A stretch of DNA of 64,000 nt, taken from positions 62,001-126,000 of the forward strand of contig NZ_JAAKGV010000009.1 of NCBI RefSeq assembly GCF_011043735.1, in the 5' to 3' direction. The position numbers and the translations under genes were made by a program. The notes under the pieces are model-generated. The model had not been told where the DNA came from. It saw only the letters and a list, made by a program, of their open reading frames with translations, and searched no databases. Positions within the stretch are counted from its first letter, which is position 1. Every line of letters starts with the position of its first letter. Shown here in pieces: positions 9,022 through 17,798 of this stretch. Origin of the DNA: Methylobacterium sp. DB0501. Lineage in GTDB: Bacteria > Pseudomonadota > Alphaproteobacteria > Rhizobiales > Beijerinckiaceae.

Positions 9022-9690
9022 CTACTTCACGGGGTAGCTGAAGTACCGGCGCGAGACGAGCCCGAAGGCGCGCATCATCAGCCAGGACAGGAGGAAGTAC
9101 AGGATCGTGATCGTGCCGTAGACCTCGAAGCTGCGGAACGACTCGTTCTCGATCAGCTTGGCGACCGAGGTCAGCTCGTAGGCGGCGATCGCCGAAGCGA
9201 TGCTGGTGGTCAGGGTCAGCATGACGAACTGGCCGGTCAGCGACGGGTAGACGGCCCGGAGCGCCGGGCGCAGCACGATGAAGCGGAAGACGTCGCGCTT
9301 GTTCAGACCGAGGGCGAAGCCGGCCTCGACCTGGCCCTTGTGGATCGACTGCACGCCGCCGCGGATGATCTCGATCGCGTAGGCGCCGCCGTTCAGCCCG
9401 AGCGCGATGATGGCGGTCGGCGTCGGCGCGAGGCGGAGGCCGACCAGCGGCAGGGCGAAGAACACGAAGTAGATCTGGACCAGGAACGGCGTGTTCCGGA
9501 TCAGCTCGACGAAGGCGATGACGGACCAGCGCAGCGGGCGCACGGGCGAATCGCGCAGCACGACGCCGACGATGCCGATCACGAGCGCGATCGCCATCCC
9601 GGAGATGGCGAGGAACAGCGTGCCGGCGCAGCCTTTCAGGAGGTCGGGCAGGCCCGCGACGACCGGCCCGAAATCGAGCGTGTAGTTCAC
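9022..9690 (-). CDS. polar amino acid-type ABC transporter permease (first)
   Basis: A 222-residue inner-membrane permease, first gene of the importer operon. It has an N-terminal periplasmic stub (NYTLDFGPVV), about five membrane segments, and the EAA-like loop VQSIHKGQVEAGFALGLNKRDVFRFIVLRPALR. The GTG at 9690 has GGGGGAAG about 7 nt upstream and was preferred to an ATG at 9735, which would add a charged, poorly conserved leader. A GntR-type regulator starts 166 bp away on the opposite strand. Confidence 0.9.
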   Translation of the reverse strand: MNYTLDFGPVVAGLPDLLKGCAGTLFLAISGMAIALVIGIVGVVLRDSPVRPLRWSVIAFVELIRNTPFLVQIYFVFFALPLVGLRLAPTPTAIIALGLNGGAYAIEIIRGGVQSIHKGQVEAGFALGLNKRDVFRFIVLRPALRAVYPSLTGQFVMLTLTTSIASAIAAYELTSVAKLIENESFRSFEVYGTITILYFLLSWLMMRAFGLVSRRYFSYPVK

Positions 9691-9813
9691 GTGGCGCTTC
9701 CCCCGTGCGGCGGGCCCGTTCGAGCCGCGCCGCATCCCCGGGCATCCTGGCCGGCTCCAGCCGGTGCCCTTATGCTTGGATGATTACGGGATCACCCAAC
9801 GGGAGGCAATCCG

Positions 9814-9828
9814 TCATACGTTGCATGA
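9814..9828. promoter_or_regulatory. candidate operator between permease and GntR genes
   Basis: The 15-mer tcatacgttgcatga is an imperfect inverted repeat (TCAT...ATGA) placed 28 bp before the GntR-family start and 124 bp before the divergent permease start. FCD-class GntR regulators usually bind short palindromes in such positions. Symmetry and location are the only support. Confidence 0.3.
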
Positions 9829-9855
9829 TGGGCCCGGCGATGCCAAGACGGAATC

Positions 9856-10656
9856 ATGGGTGCTCCCATTGAAGCCCGCGCCGGGGGCGGCGCCACCGGG
9901 CCGGGCGGCGAGACGCTCGGCGACGCCGTCCACGCCCGGATCCGGGCCGACATCCTGTTCGGCCGGCTCGCGCCGGGCGCGCGGCTGCGCCTCGACGAGG
10001 CGAGCCGGCGCTACGGCGTCAGCGTCGGCACGATGCGCGAGCTGCTGAACCGCCTCGCCTCCGAGGGGTTCGTCGTGGCGGAGGCGCAGCGCGGCTTCGA
10101 GGTGGCGCCGGCCTCCGCCACCGAGTTCCGGGAGATCGCGGCCCTGCGCCGGCTCCTCGAGGGGCACGCCCTCGCCCTGTCCTTCGCGGCGGGCGACCTC
10201 GACTGGGAGGCGCGGGTGGTGGCCGCCCACCACAAGCTCGCGGTCACCGAGCAGCGCCTGCTCGCGGGGACCGAGGCCGACCCGACCCTGCTGCGGCACT
10301 GCGACCGCGCCTTCCACCAGGCGCTGACCTCGGCCTGCGGCTCGCGCGTGCTGATGGAGACCCTCGGCACGATCCACGACCGCTACCTGCGCTACCTGTC
10401 GCTGGCGGCGATCTCCCGCGGTGAAGCGTCGATCCGGGAGCATGCCGACCTGCGCGCCTGCGCGCTGGCCCGCGATGCCGACCGCGCGACCCGGATCCTG
10501 ACGGTCCACATCGACGGCTGCCTGGATTGCGCCCTCGCCGACGGGCCGCCGGCCTGGGCGTCCGGGCCCGTGCCGCCCGACGCGCCGCAGGCCGCCGCGT
10601 CGGGGCGGGATGCCCCGGCGCGCCCGAAATCCGGCCGGGCGGCACGGCGGCGGTGA
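9856..10656 (+). CDS. GntR family transcriptional regulator, FCD subfamily
   Basis: A 266-residue regulator. Residues about 15-80 form the GntR winged helix (GDAVHARIRADILFGRLAPGARLRLDEASRRYGVSVGTMRELLNRLASEGFV). Residues about 90-220 are the all-helical FCD ligand domain, with conserved metal-ligand histidines suggested by VVAAHHKL, HCDRAFHQAL and EHADLRACAL. The basic tail RPKSGRAARRR is unusual and may be disordered. Its divergent position makes it the likely controller of the ABC-importer/aroQ operon. Confidence 0.9.
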   Translation: MGAPIEARAGGGATGPGGETLGDAVHARIRADILFGRLAPGARLRLDEASRRYGVSVGTMRELLNRLASEGFVVAEAQRGFEVAPASATEFREIAALRRLLEGHALALSFAAGDLDWEARVVAAHHKLAVTEQRLLAGTEADPTLLRHCDRAFHQALTSACGSRVLMETLGTIHDRYLRYLSLAAISRGEASIREHADLRACALARDADRATRILTVHIDGCLDCALADGPPAWASGPVPPDAPQAAASGRDAPARPKSGRAARRR

Positions 10657-10742
10657 TCGTTGCGGGGGCGGATCCGTGCCGAGCCCGATTCGACCGAAGC
10701 ACGGCCTGTCGCACGCTCGATCGCCGCATGGGTGGGGGGGCG

Positions 10743-11321
10743 CTACCGCACCGGCGGAGCCGGGCACCGCACGGCGTGATCGACCTGGGCCAGGACGTCC
10801 AGGGCGCGCCAGGGCTTGCGCAGATGGACGACGTCGTCGGACAGGTCCTCGTCCCGCACCTCCGCCCGGCCCGAGGTGACGACGAGGCGGATGCCCGGCC
10901 ACAACGTCCGGACCGCCCGCGCCAGGGCGACGCCGTCCAGGGTGCCGGGCAGATCGACATCCGTGAACACCATCGCGACCTCGCCGCCGCGCTCGCGCAG
11001 CAAGGTGACCGCCTCGTCGCCGGTGGTGCAGGTGACGACGTCCAGGACGGTCTCCCGCAGGAGCGCGACCGCCTGCTCGCGCAGGGACGGATCGTCCTCC
11101 AGCACGAGGACGAGGCGGGTGGGTTCGGTCCGCCCCGCCCGGTCGCCGCCGCTCTTCGCGGCGTCCCGTTCGATCAGCAGGGCGACGAGGTCGCGCAGGC
11201 GGTCCGGCAGGTGCCCCTCGTCCGGGACCGGGAGGGCCTCCAGCAGGCCCCGCGCGATGCCGTGGCCGACGGCGGCCGGCCCCTCCGCCACGCCGCGATA
11301 GAAGTAGCTGGCCTGGCGCAT
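10743..11321 (-). CDS. receiver-domain protein with an N-terminal extension, possibly NepR-like
   Basis: A 192-residue protein. From about residue 69 to 185 it is a CheY-like receiver: acidic pair in LEDD, phosphoacceptor Asp in VFTDVDLPG, Thr/Ser switch in VVTSG and Lys in HLRKPW. The first ~65 residues carry GHGIARGLLEAL and LPDRLRDLVALLIE, which resemble the helix pair of NepR anti-sigma factors; the match is by eye and weak. The start has GGAGG 4 nt upstream. No output domain follows. It lies downstream of an HWE kinase and another receiver, so it may act in the same phosphorelay. Confidence 0.75.
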   Translation of the reverse strand: MRQASYFYRGVAEGPAAVGHGIARGLLEALPVPDEGHLPDRLRDLVALLIERDAAKSGGDRAGRTEPTRLVLVLEDDPSLREQAVALLRETVLDVVTCTTGDEAVTLLRERGGEVAMVFTDVDLPGTLDGVALARAVRTLWPGIRLVVTSGRAEVRDEDLSDDVVHLRKPWRALDVLAQVDHAVRCPAPPVR

Positions 11322-11710
11322 ATGTCCTCCTCGCCCGGAGGAGGCCGTATTCCACGCCCCGGGCCGCCGATTAATCCAGATTAAGCCATTCGGAAGGAGA
11401 AGCCCCGGCGGCCGTATTGGTTTCAACGTGGCCGTGTAGAGATCGGTCGTCCGGGCCGCGCGGGGCAGGACCCCGGGGTGGAACGCGACCGTGGCGGCCG
11501 CTCGTTCCCCGGGGCGGCAGGCCGCCGCGGGCGAGGGTGTCCCGCGTGAGCGACGACGATCGGCGAGCCCGGGATCGGCCCCTCGACGGCGGCGCGGCCG
11601 GCCCGGATCCGGGTCGATCCCGCCCGCTCCCCGCCGGTCGACGGAAACGGCGAGCCCGACGGCCTGCTGCTCTGCGCGGTCGCCCTGCCTCTCGCACCGC
11701 CCGGCGCGCC
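11322..11710. other. 389-bp spacer without a recognised gene
   Basis: Short open frames on both strands lack ribosome sites and conserved motifs. The only local features seen are a TTAATC direct repeat near 11371-11387 (minus strand), which could belong to the promoter of the receiver gene starting at 11321, and very GC-rich sequence beyond it. Confidence 0.5.
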
Positions 11711-12070
11711 TCAGGCGAGCAGCGCCTCGGCGACCTGACCGACGACCAGGGGCTTGCCGAAGAACCGCGCCCGGGCGTAGCGCGCCGGGATCGCCGTCCG
11801 GTCGTAGCCGGTGGCGAACACGAACGGCACCCCGCGCGCCGCCAGCGCGTCGGCGACCGCATAGGCCATCTCGCCCTGCAGGTTGATGTCGAGCACGGCG
11901 CCGTCGAGGTGCGCCGAGGCGGCGATCAGGGCGAGGGCCTCCTCCACGCTCGGCACCGGGCCGACCACCTCGGCGCCGCGGCCCTGAAACACCTCCGTGA
12001 GTTCCTGGGCCAGGAAGTATTCGTCCTCCACCAGCAGCACGCGATAGGTGGAAGGGGCCGTCGCGATCAT
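11711..12070 (-). CDS. single-domain response regulator (CheY-like)
   Basis: A 119-residue stand-alone receiver domain. It shows acidic residues in LLVEDEYF, the phosphoacceptor Asp in GAVLDINL, the Thr of FATGYD and the Lys of FFGKPL. It overlaps the end of the HWE kinase gene by 4 bp (ATGA), so it is translationally coupled and is the obvious phosphotransfer partner. Receivers of this type next to HWE kinases usually act as phosphate sinks or relays rather than DNA-binding regulators. Confidence 0.93.
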   Translation of the reverse strand: MIATAPSTYRVLLVEDEYFLAQELTEVFQGRGAEVVGPVPSVEEALALIAASAHLDGAVLDINLQGEMAYAVADALAARGVPFVFATGYDRTAIPARYARARFFGKPLVVGQVAEALLA

Positions 12071-14772
12071 GGTGTGGGCCTTTCTCGCCGGAGGGCTCGG
12101 GTGAGCGGCAGGTCGAGGGAGCAGCGCACCCCCTCCCCGCTCAACTCGTAACGCGTTCGGGCTTTCAGCGCGTAGGGCAGCGCCCGCTCGATCAGCTCCC
12201 GGCCGTAGCCGCGCCGGGACGGCTCCGCCTTATCCTGGCCTGGCGCGCCCCCGTGCTCGACCCATTCCACGACCAGGCGCTCCTCCTCGCCGTCCGGCCG
12301 GTGGGTCGACCAGGTCACCTCCAGGCGGCCCCGCTCGTCGGCGAGCGCGCCGTACTTGCGGGCATTGGTGGCCAGCTCGTGCAGCGCCAGCGCGAGGGTC
12401 TGCACGATCGAGTTGCGCAGCCGCACCTCCGGCCCGTCGAGCCGGATGCGCCCGCCCGCGGCGCTGCCGCCGAGCGCGTCGAGCGCGGTGCGGACCAGTT
12501 CGCCGATGGTGATCCGCGGCTGCCCCGAGCGGGAGAGGAGCGCGTTGACCCGGGCGAGCGCATCGAGGCGCTCGCCGAACTGCTCCCGGAAGGCGTCGAG
12601 CGCGTCGCTCCGTCGCGCGGTCTCGTGGAACAGGGCCTTGACCACGCCGAGGAGGTTGCGGGTGCGGTGCTGCAATTCGGCGACCAGCACCGCCATGCGT
12701 TCGGTCGTCTCCTTCTCCTCGGTGATGTCCCGGCTGATCCCGCCGATCCAGCGCACGGCCCCGGCGGCGTCGCGCATCGGGAAGTCGGTGTCGCGCAGCC
12801 AGCGCACGGCGCCGTCGCCCGGCCGCCGGATGCGGTACTCGAACGAGACCCGCTCGCCGGCCCGGACCCGCGCGATGCCGGCGAGGACCGAGGGATGATC
12901 CTCGGGCAGGACGACGTCGAGCCAGTTCGCCAGCGTGTCGCCGCTGAAGGCCGCGGCGCGGTCGCGGTCGTAGGTGATCGCGAAGGCGGGAGTGAGGTAG
13001 ACCCATTGCAGGGTCTCGGCCTCGCGCATCCAGAGCACGTCGGAGGAGGCGTCGCCGAACTGCCGCAGGCGCCCCTCGCTCTCGCGCAGGGCCGCCTCGG
13101 CCCGCAGCCGCTCGGTGATGTCGGTGAACAGCACCGCGACGCGGTTCCGCTCGCGGTCGATGCCGACGATGTTGAGGTCGAAGGTCCGACCCAGGACGCT
13201 CTCGTGCTCCTGGACCCTGAGCGGCGTCCCGGTCTCGAGCACTTGGCCGTACATCCGGTTCCAGCGCGGGTTGGGCGCGCCGAGGAGGTCCGTCGCCGTC
13301 CGGCCCACCGGATAGGGCATCGCGGTGTGCTTCATGAAGGCCGGGTTCACGGCGATGAAGCGGAAGTCGCACCACACGCCGGCGGCGTCCCGGAGCATCT
13401 CCACGTCGGCATAGGCCTCGTCCATCGACTCGAGCAGGGTGCGGTAGCGCCGCTCGCTCGCCCGCAGGGCGGCGTCCGCCGCGCGGCGCTCGGTGAGGTC
13501 GGCCGTCACCGCGAGGAGGCTGCCCGGCCGGCCGTGGCGGTCGCGCAGGACCGACAGGATGCTGCTCGCCCAGACCGCGGTACCGTCCGGCCGGCGATAG
13601 CGCTTGTCGAGCGCCACCGGCTGCCCGGTCTCCCGCGCCCGGCACGCCGCCTCGATGCTGCGGCCGACATCCTCCGGGTCGGTGACGTCGGCGATGCCGG
13701 ACCGCAGCAGGCACTCCCGCGGCCGGCCGAGGATGCGGCAGAGCTGGTCGTTGACGCGCAGGAAGCGGCCCTCGCCGTCGATCTCGGACAGGCCGACCGG
13801 GGCGCTGTCGAAGATCGCCGCCAGGCGCGCCTCGCTCTCCCGCAGGCGCTCCTCGTTGTCGTGCACCTGCCGTTCCGCCCGCATCTGCGCGGTGACGTCG
13901 AAGGTGACCCCGTTGATGATCCAGGGCCGGTCCCGCTCGGCGCGGCCGCGCCACTGGACCCAGCGACCGGCATTCGGGCCGCCGGTCACCCGCACCCGGT
14001 CCTGGAATTCCTCCCCGGGGGCGATCTCGCCGGCCATCACCGCGTCGAGCACGGCGGCGCCGTCCCGGTCCATCCGCTCGGCATAGACCGAGGACGGGTG
14101 CGGCGCGTCGGCGAACGCGACGCCCCAGATCCGATGGAACGCCTCGTCCGCCCGGATGAGGCCGGTCCGGGTGTCCCAGGCCCACGCCCCCATGCCGCCG
14201 CTCTCCAGGGCGATGCGGCGCAGCTCCTCGATCTCGCGCAGGGCCGCCTCGGCGGCGATCCGCCCGCCGACATCCGGGCTGATCGCGTGGACGTGGGCGA
14301 TCCGGCCGTCCTCCTCCCGGACCGGCAGGAGCAGCGCGTCGAAGACCTCCGTCCCGATGCCCTCGCCCGCCGGCGTGTCGGGGGACTGCCCGCCGACCCG
14401 CACCGTCTCGCCCGCGAAGGCGCGGGCGTAGAACGGCGCGACGGTGGCCCAGGCCGCCGGGAAGGTCTCCGGCAGACTGCGCCCGAGCGCGGCGGGGTGC
14501 CGGTCGCCGTAGAGGTGCGCCGCCGCGTCGTTGTAGATCAGGATGCGCTCGGGCCCGCAGACCAGGGAGGCCGCGAGGGGGTTGGCGAGCACCTGCTCGA
14601 CCATGACCTTGAGGCGGCCCGACCAGCCGGAGACCGGCCCGAGCGGCGTGGCGCCCCAGTCGTGATCGCGGATGCGGTCCGCCATCTCGCCCGGGCATGG
14701 TGGCCAGGTTCGGGCTTGAGAGGCCGCGGGAGGCTGCGCCGTCGGGGCCGGGATCGTGGGAGCCTGCATCAT
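12067..14772 (-). CDS. multi-PAS sensor histidine kinase, HWE family
   Basis: A 901-residue soluble kinase with no membrane segment. An N-terminal PAS-like module (about 30-170, with DHDWGATPLGPVSGW) is followed by four more PAS/PAC units (about 180-295, 305-430, 435-560 and 565-700). The HWE kinase core follows, with phosphoacceptor ELQHRTRNLL near 708, N-box HELATNARKYGAL near 800 and the W-x-E motif EWVEHGG near 850 that names the family. Such kinases often sense light, redox or small ligands and feed the general stress response. The start may be the internal Met at about 29, since the proline-rich leader is poorly conserved. It is coupled to a CheY-like receiver by ATGA overlap. Confidence 0.92.
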   Translation of the reverse strand: MMQAPTIPAPTAQPPAASQARTWPPCPGEMADRIRDHDWGATPLGPVSGWSGRLKVMVEQVLANPLAASLVCGPERILIYNDAAAHLYGDRHPAALGRSLPETFPAAWATVAPFYARAFAGETVRVGGQSPDTPAGEGIGTEVFDALLLPVREEDGRIAHVHAISPDVGGRIAAEAALREIEELRRIALESGGMGAWAWDTRTGLIRADEAFHRIWGVAFADAPHPSSVYAERMDRDGAAVLDAVMAGEIAPGEEFQDRVRVTGGPNAGRWVQWRGRAERDRPWIINGVTFDVTAQMRAERQVHDNEERLRESEARLAAIFDSAPVGLSEIDGEGRFLRVNDQLCRILGRPRECLLRSGIADVTDPEDVGRSIEAACRARETGQPVALDKRYRRPDGTAVWASSILSVLRDRHGRPGSLLAVTADLTERRAADAALRASERRYRTLLESMDEAYADVEMLRDAAGVWCDFRFIAVNPAFMKHTAMPYPVGRTATDLLGAPNPRWNRMYGQVLETGTPLRVQEHESVLGRTFDLNIVGIDRERNRVAVLFTDITERLRAEAALRESEGRLRQFGDASSDVLWMREAETLQWVYLTPAFAITYDRDRAAAFSGDTLANWLDVVLPEDHPSVLAGIARVRAGERVSFEYRIRRPGDGAVRWLRDTDFPMRDAAGAVRWIGGISRDITEEKETTERMAVLVAELQHRTRNLLGVVKALFHETARRSDALDAFREQFGERLDALARVNALLSRSGQPRITIGELVRTALDALGGSAAGGRIRLDGPEVRLRNSIVQTLALALHELATNARKYGALADERGRLEVTWSTHRPDGEEERLVVEWVEHGGAPGQDKAEPSRRGYGRELIERALPYALKARTRYELSGEGVRCSLDLPLTRALRRERPTP

Positions 14773-14780
14773 GGACTTGA

Positions 14781-14849
14781 GGAGCCGGAGGCGGGATGGA
14801 CCCGAGGAGCCGGAGGCGGGATGGAATCAGGGAGCCGGAGGCGGGCGGC
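14781..14849. repeat. 25-bp tandem repeat upstream of the HWE kinase gene
   Basis: The unit ggagccggaggcgggatgga plus 5 variable bases occurs at 14781-14805 and 14806-14830, with a partial third copy to 14849. It starts 9 bp upstream of the kinase ATG and so would lie in its leader or promoter. The copies also place several purine-rich (GGAG) stretches near the start codon. Confidence 0.85.
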
Positions 14850-15048
14850 GAGCCAACAACATGGGTTATACCGGCGGGCGACAAGCGGGCGGGTGTGACG
14901 AGCGTGGTGCGCTCACACGTCACGGGGGTGACGCCGCACCGGCCCTGCCGGGGGATCGCCGGGGGCCGCGCAAGCTCCGCACAACCCGGGTCGTACACGC
15001 TCTGCGTTCATGGGTGGGTCTGCCGGACCATGGATGGAGTGCTGAGCG

Positions 15049-15345
15049 ATGGGCGACGACGGGCTGACGGACGACCAGGCGGCCGAGCGCCTGGCGCATC
15101 ACCTCCTGCGCGAGGCCTATCACGACCTCGCGGCGGTGCTGCTGAGCGCCAACGCCAAGGCGGCCGAGAGCCTGTTCTACGCCGTCGAGAAGCGCACGGC
15201 GGAGGCGCTTCAGACCATCGTCGCCGACCGCGCGGAAGGCACAGCCTCCACCCGCATCGCCCGCACCGTCGGGGCCGAGCTCAACGCGCTGTTCGAGTGC
15301 GCGCATGGCCGCACCGGGATCCCGGCCTCGCAGCGGGTGGCCTGA
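15049..15345 (+). CDS. hypothetical protein, 98 residues
   Basis: A small acidic, mostly helical protein with no signal peptide or membrane segment. The central part (AAVLLSANAKAAESLFYAVEKRTAEALQTIV) could be amphipathic helix. The ATG has GGAG about 9 nt upstream and the frame has strong GC3, so it is probably real. The family was not recognised. It is divergent from the HWE kinase and converges on priA. Confidence 0.65.
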   Translation: MGDDGLTDDQAAERLAHHLLREAYHDLAAVLLSANAKAAESLFYAVEKRTAEALQTIVADRAEGTASTRIARTVGAELNALFECAHGRTGIPASQRVA

Positions 15346-15375
15346 TCACGGCGATCCCGGCGATTTCCGACTGAT

Positions 15376-15405
15376 CGAAATCCGGAAGAGATCTTCCGGA
15401 TTTCG
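15376..15405. repeat. perfect inverted repeat between convergent genes
   Basis: Two 13-bp arms (cgaaatccggaag and its complement) flank the 4-nt loop agat. It lies 31 bp after the 98-residue gene. It has no long T-run, so it is at most a weak terminator. It shares a TCCGGA/TCCGGAAG core with the larger hairpin at 15504-15543, suggesting related repeat elements. Confidence 0.75.
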
Positions 15406-15503
15406 TATCACCAGCCCGGGGCTCCACACGCCTGAGCGAAGCCGGCTTCCGCATGGCGAACGCGATCGCGCAGCAATCGCCGAGCGATCAATCGGAAGTC
15501 GTA

Positions 15504-15543
15504 TGATCTCGTGTCCGGAAGCTTCCATCCGGACACGAGATCA
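15504..15543 (-). terminator. hairpin overlapping the priA stop codon
   Basis: Perfect 16-bp arms (15504-15519 and 15528-15543) with an 8-nt loop. The right arm includes the priA stop codon (15541-15543), so on the priA transcript the hairpin begins at the stop itself. No T-run follows, so it may act in RNA protection more than termination. Confidence 0.6.
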
Positions 15544-17727
15544 CAGGAAGCTCTGCGGATCGACGTCGATCCCCACCCTCAGGTTTCCCCGGACCTTCGG
15601 CCCGCGGGCGAGCCAGTCGCGCAGGTAGCTTTGGAGGTCGATCTCGCGCTCGGTCTTGACCAGCAGGCGGAAGCGGTAGCGGCCGCGCACCAGCGCCAGC
15701 GGCGCCTCGGCGGGGCCGAGCACCATCACGCCGGCCGGCGGCTCGGCGACGCGGGCCAGCGCCCGGCCATGGGCCTCGGCGGCCTCGCGGTCGGTGCAGG
15801 AGATCACGAGGGCCGCGAGGCGTCCGAAGGGCGGCAGGCCGGCGACCTCGCGCGCCGCCGTCTCCTCCGCATAGAACCGTTCGGCGTCGCCGGAGATGAG
15901 GGCGGCGATCACCGGGTGCTCGGGCTGGTAGGTCTGGACCAGCGCCCGCCCCGGCTTCTCGCCGCGTCCGGCGCGGCCCGTCACCTGCTGCAGCAGCTGG
16001 AAGGTGCGCTCGGCGGCGCGCGGGTCGCCGGAGGTCAGCCCGATATCGGCGTCGAGCACGCCGACGAGCGTCAGGTGCGGGAAGTTGTGACCCTTGGCGA
16101 CGAGCTGGGTGCCGACGACGATGTCGCAGCCGCCCTCGGCCACGGTCTGCAATTCGGCCCGCAGCCGCTCGGCCCCGCCGGGAAAGTCGCTCGACAGAAC
16201 GATCACCCGCTTGTCCGGGAAGGTGGCGGCGACCTCCTCGGCGATGCGCTCGACCCCGGGGCCGCAGGCGGTCAGGTTGTCGAAGGTGCCGCACTCGGTG
16301 CAGGCCTCGGGGCGCCGCTCGGCATGGCCGCAATGGTGGCAGACCAGGGCCCGGCGGAAGCGGTGCTCGACGAGCCAGGTCGAGCAGTTCGGGCATTGGT
16401 AGCGGTGGCCGCAAGCGCGGCAGAGCGTCAGCGGGGCGTAGCCGCGGCGGTTGAGGAAGAGCAGCGCCTGCTCGCCCCTCCCGTTGGTCTCGGCGATGGC
16501 GGCGACCAGGCTCGGCGAGAGGTAATGCCCGCGGGGCACCTTCTCGCCCCGCATGTCGATGGCGCGGATCTCCGGCAGGCGCCGGCCGCCGAAGCGCTCG
16601 GGCATCACCACCCGGCGGTAGCGGCCGCGCTCGGCATTGACCCGGGTCTCGATCGCCGGCGTCGCCGAGGCCAGCACCACGGCGGCGTTCTCCAGCTTGC
16701 CCCGCACCACCGCCATGTCGCGGGCGTGGTAGCAGACGCCGTCATCCTGCTTGTAGGCGCCCTCGTGCTCCTCGTCGACGACGATGAGGCCGAGCTTGCG
16801 GAACGGCAGGAACAGGGCCGAGCGGGCGCCCACCACCACCTGCACCTCGCCGGACGCCACGCCGGCGCGGATCTTCTCGCGGCGCCGCCCGCCGACCCCG
16901 GAATGCCAGGCGGCGGGCCGGACCCCGAACCGCTTGGCGAAACGGTCGAGGAACTGAGCCGTCAGGGCGATCTCCGGCATCAGCACCAGGGATTGCACGT
17001 CCCGGCGCAGGGCCTCGGCCACCACCTCGAAATAGACCTCCGTCTTGCCCGATCCGGTCACGCCTTCGAGCAGCGTCACGCCGCCCTCCCCCGCCGGCCC
17101 GCCCCCGGCCGGCGGCGCCGTCAGGGTCGCGATCAGCGCACGCGCCGCCTCGGCCTGGGGCTCGGAGAGGGGATCGTGCGGGTGGTCGGGATCCGGTGGC
17201 TCGGCGACCCGGTCGGGGGCGAGCGCCACGGTCTCCAGGACCCCGTCGTCGATCAGCCCGTCGATCACGCCGGCGCTGACGCCGGCCTCGAGGGCCAGCG
17301 CCCGCTTGCCCCGCACCGCGCCGTCTGCCGCCACCGCCACCACCTTGCCCCGCGCCGGGGTCATCCGGCTCGGCGGCATCCCGGTCGCGCGCACGCCGAC
17401 CTTGGCGGTCTCGGTGCGGCTCTCCTCCGGTAGGCGGAGGGCCATGGCGAGGGCCGAGCCCTTCGGCGCCAGGGTGTAGCGGGCGATCCACTCGACGAGG
17501 CGGCGGAGCGCCGGGCTCAAGGTCTCGACGCCGATCCGCCCGCTGACGCGCCGCAGGTTGGAGCCGGCGCCGTCGCGCAGGGACCACACCACCCCGACCG
17601 TCTCCCGCGGCCCCAGCGGCACCTGCACCACGTCGCCCTCCGCGAGGGTGAGTTCGGGCGGGACGGCGTAGCTGTAGGCCTGGTCGAGGGCGAGCGGGAT
17701 CAGGACGTCGGCGATCGGGGCGGTCAT
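15541..17727 (-). CDS. priA: primosomal protein N' (replication restart helicase)
   Basis: A 728-residue superfamily 2 helicase that reloads the replisome at stalled forks. The N-terminal 3'-DNA-end binding domain starts with VLIPLALDQAYSYAVP. Walker A is VTGSGKTEVY, the DEEH box is VVDEEHEGAYKQDD, and the zinc-binding insert has CRACGHRYQCPNC, CHHCG and CTEC. Helicase motif V/VI region is VGTQLVAKGHNFP and QVTGRAGRGEKPG. Length and domain order match the family. Confidence 0.96.
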   Translation of the reverse strand: MTAPIADVLIPLALDQAYSYAVPPELTLAEGDVVQVPLGPRETVGVVWSLRDGAGSNLRRVSGRIGVETLSPALRRLVEWIARYTLAPKGSALAMALRLPEESRTETAKVGVRATGMPPSRMTPARGKVVAVAADGAVRGKRALALEAGVSAGVIDGLIDDGVLETVALAPDRVAEPPDPDHPHDPLSEPQAEAARALIATLTAPPAGGGPAGEGGVTLLEGVTGSGKTEVYFEVVAEALRRDVQSLVLMPEIALTAQFLDRFAKRFGVRPAAWHSGVGGRRREKIRAGVASGEVQVVVGARSALFLPFRKLGLIVVDEEHEGAYKQDDGVCYHARDMAVVRGKLENAAVVLASATPAIETRVNAERGRYRRVVMPERFGGRRLPEIRAIDMRGEKVPRGHYLSPSLVAAIAETNGRGEQALLFLNRRGYAPLTLCRACGHRYQCPNCSTWLVEHRFRRALVCHHCGHAERRPEACTECGTFDNLTACGPGVERIAEEVAATFPDKRVIVLSSDFPGGAERLRAELQTVAEGGCDIVVGTQLVAKGHNFPHLTLVGVLDADIGLTSGDPRAAERTFQLLQQVTGRAGRGEKPGRALVQTYQPEHPVIAALISGDAERFYAEETAAREVAGLPPFGRLAALVISCTDREAAEAHGRALARVAEPPAGVMVLGPAEAPLALVRGRYRFRLLVKTEREIDLQSYLRDWLARGPKVRGNLRVGIDVDPQSFL

Positions 17728-17798
17728 CGGGCTGGACGGTCGGACGGAGCGGTCGGGCGGGGGCGAGGCTTCATATAGGAACGGTCACGCCGCGGCGC

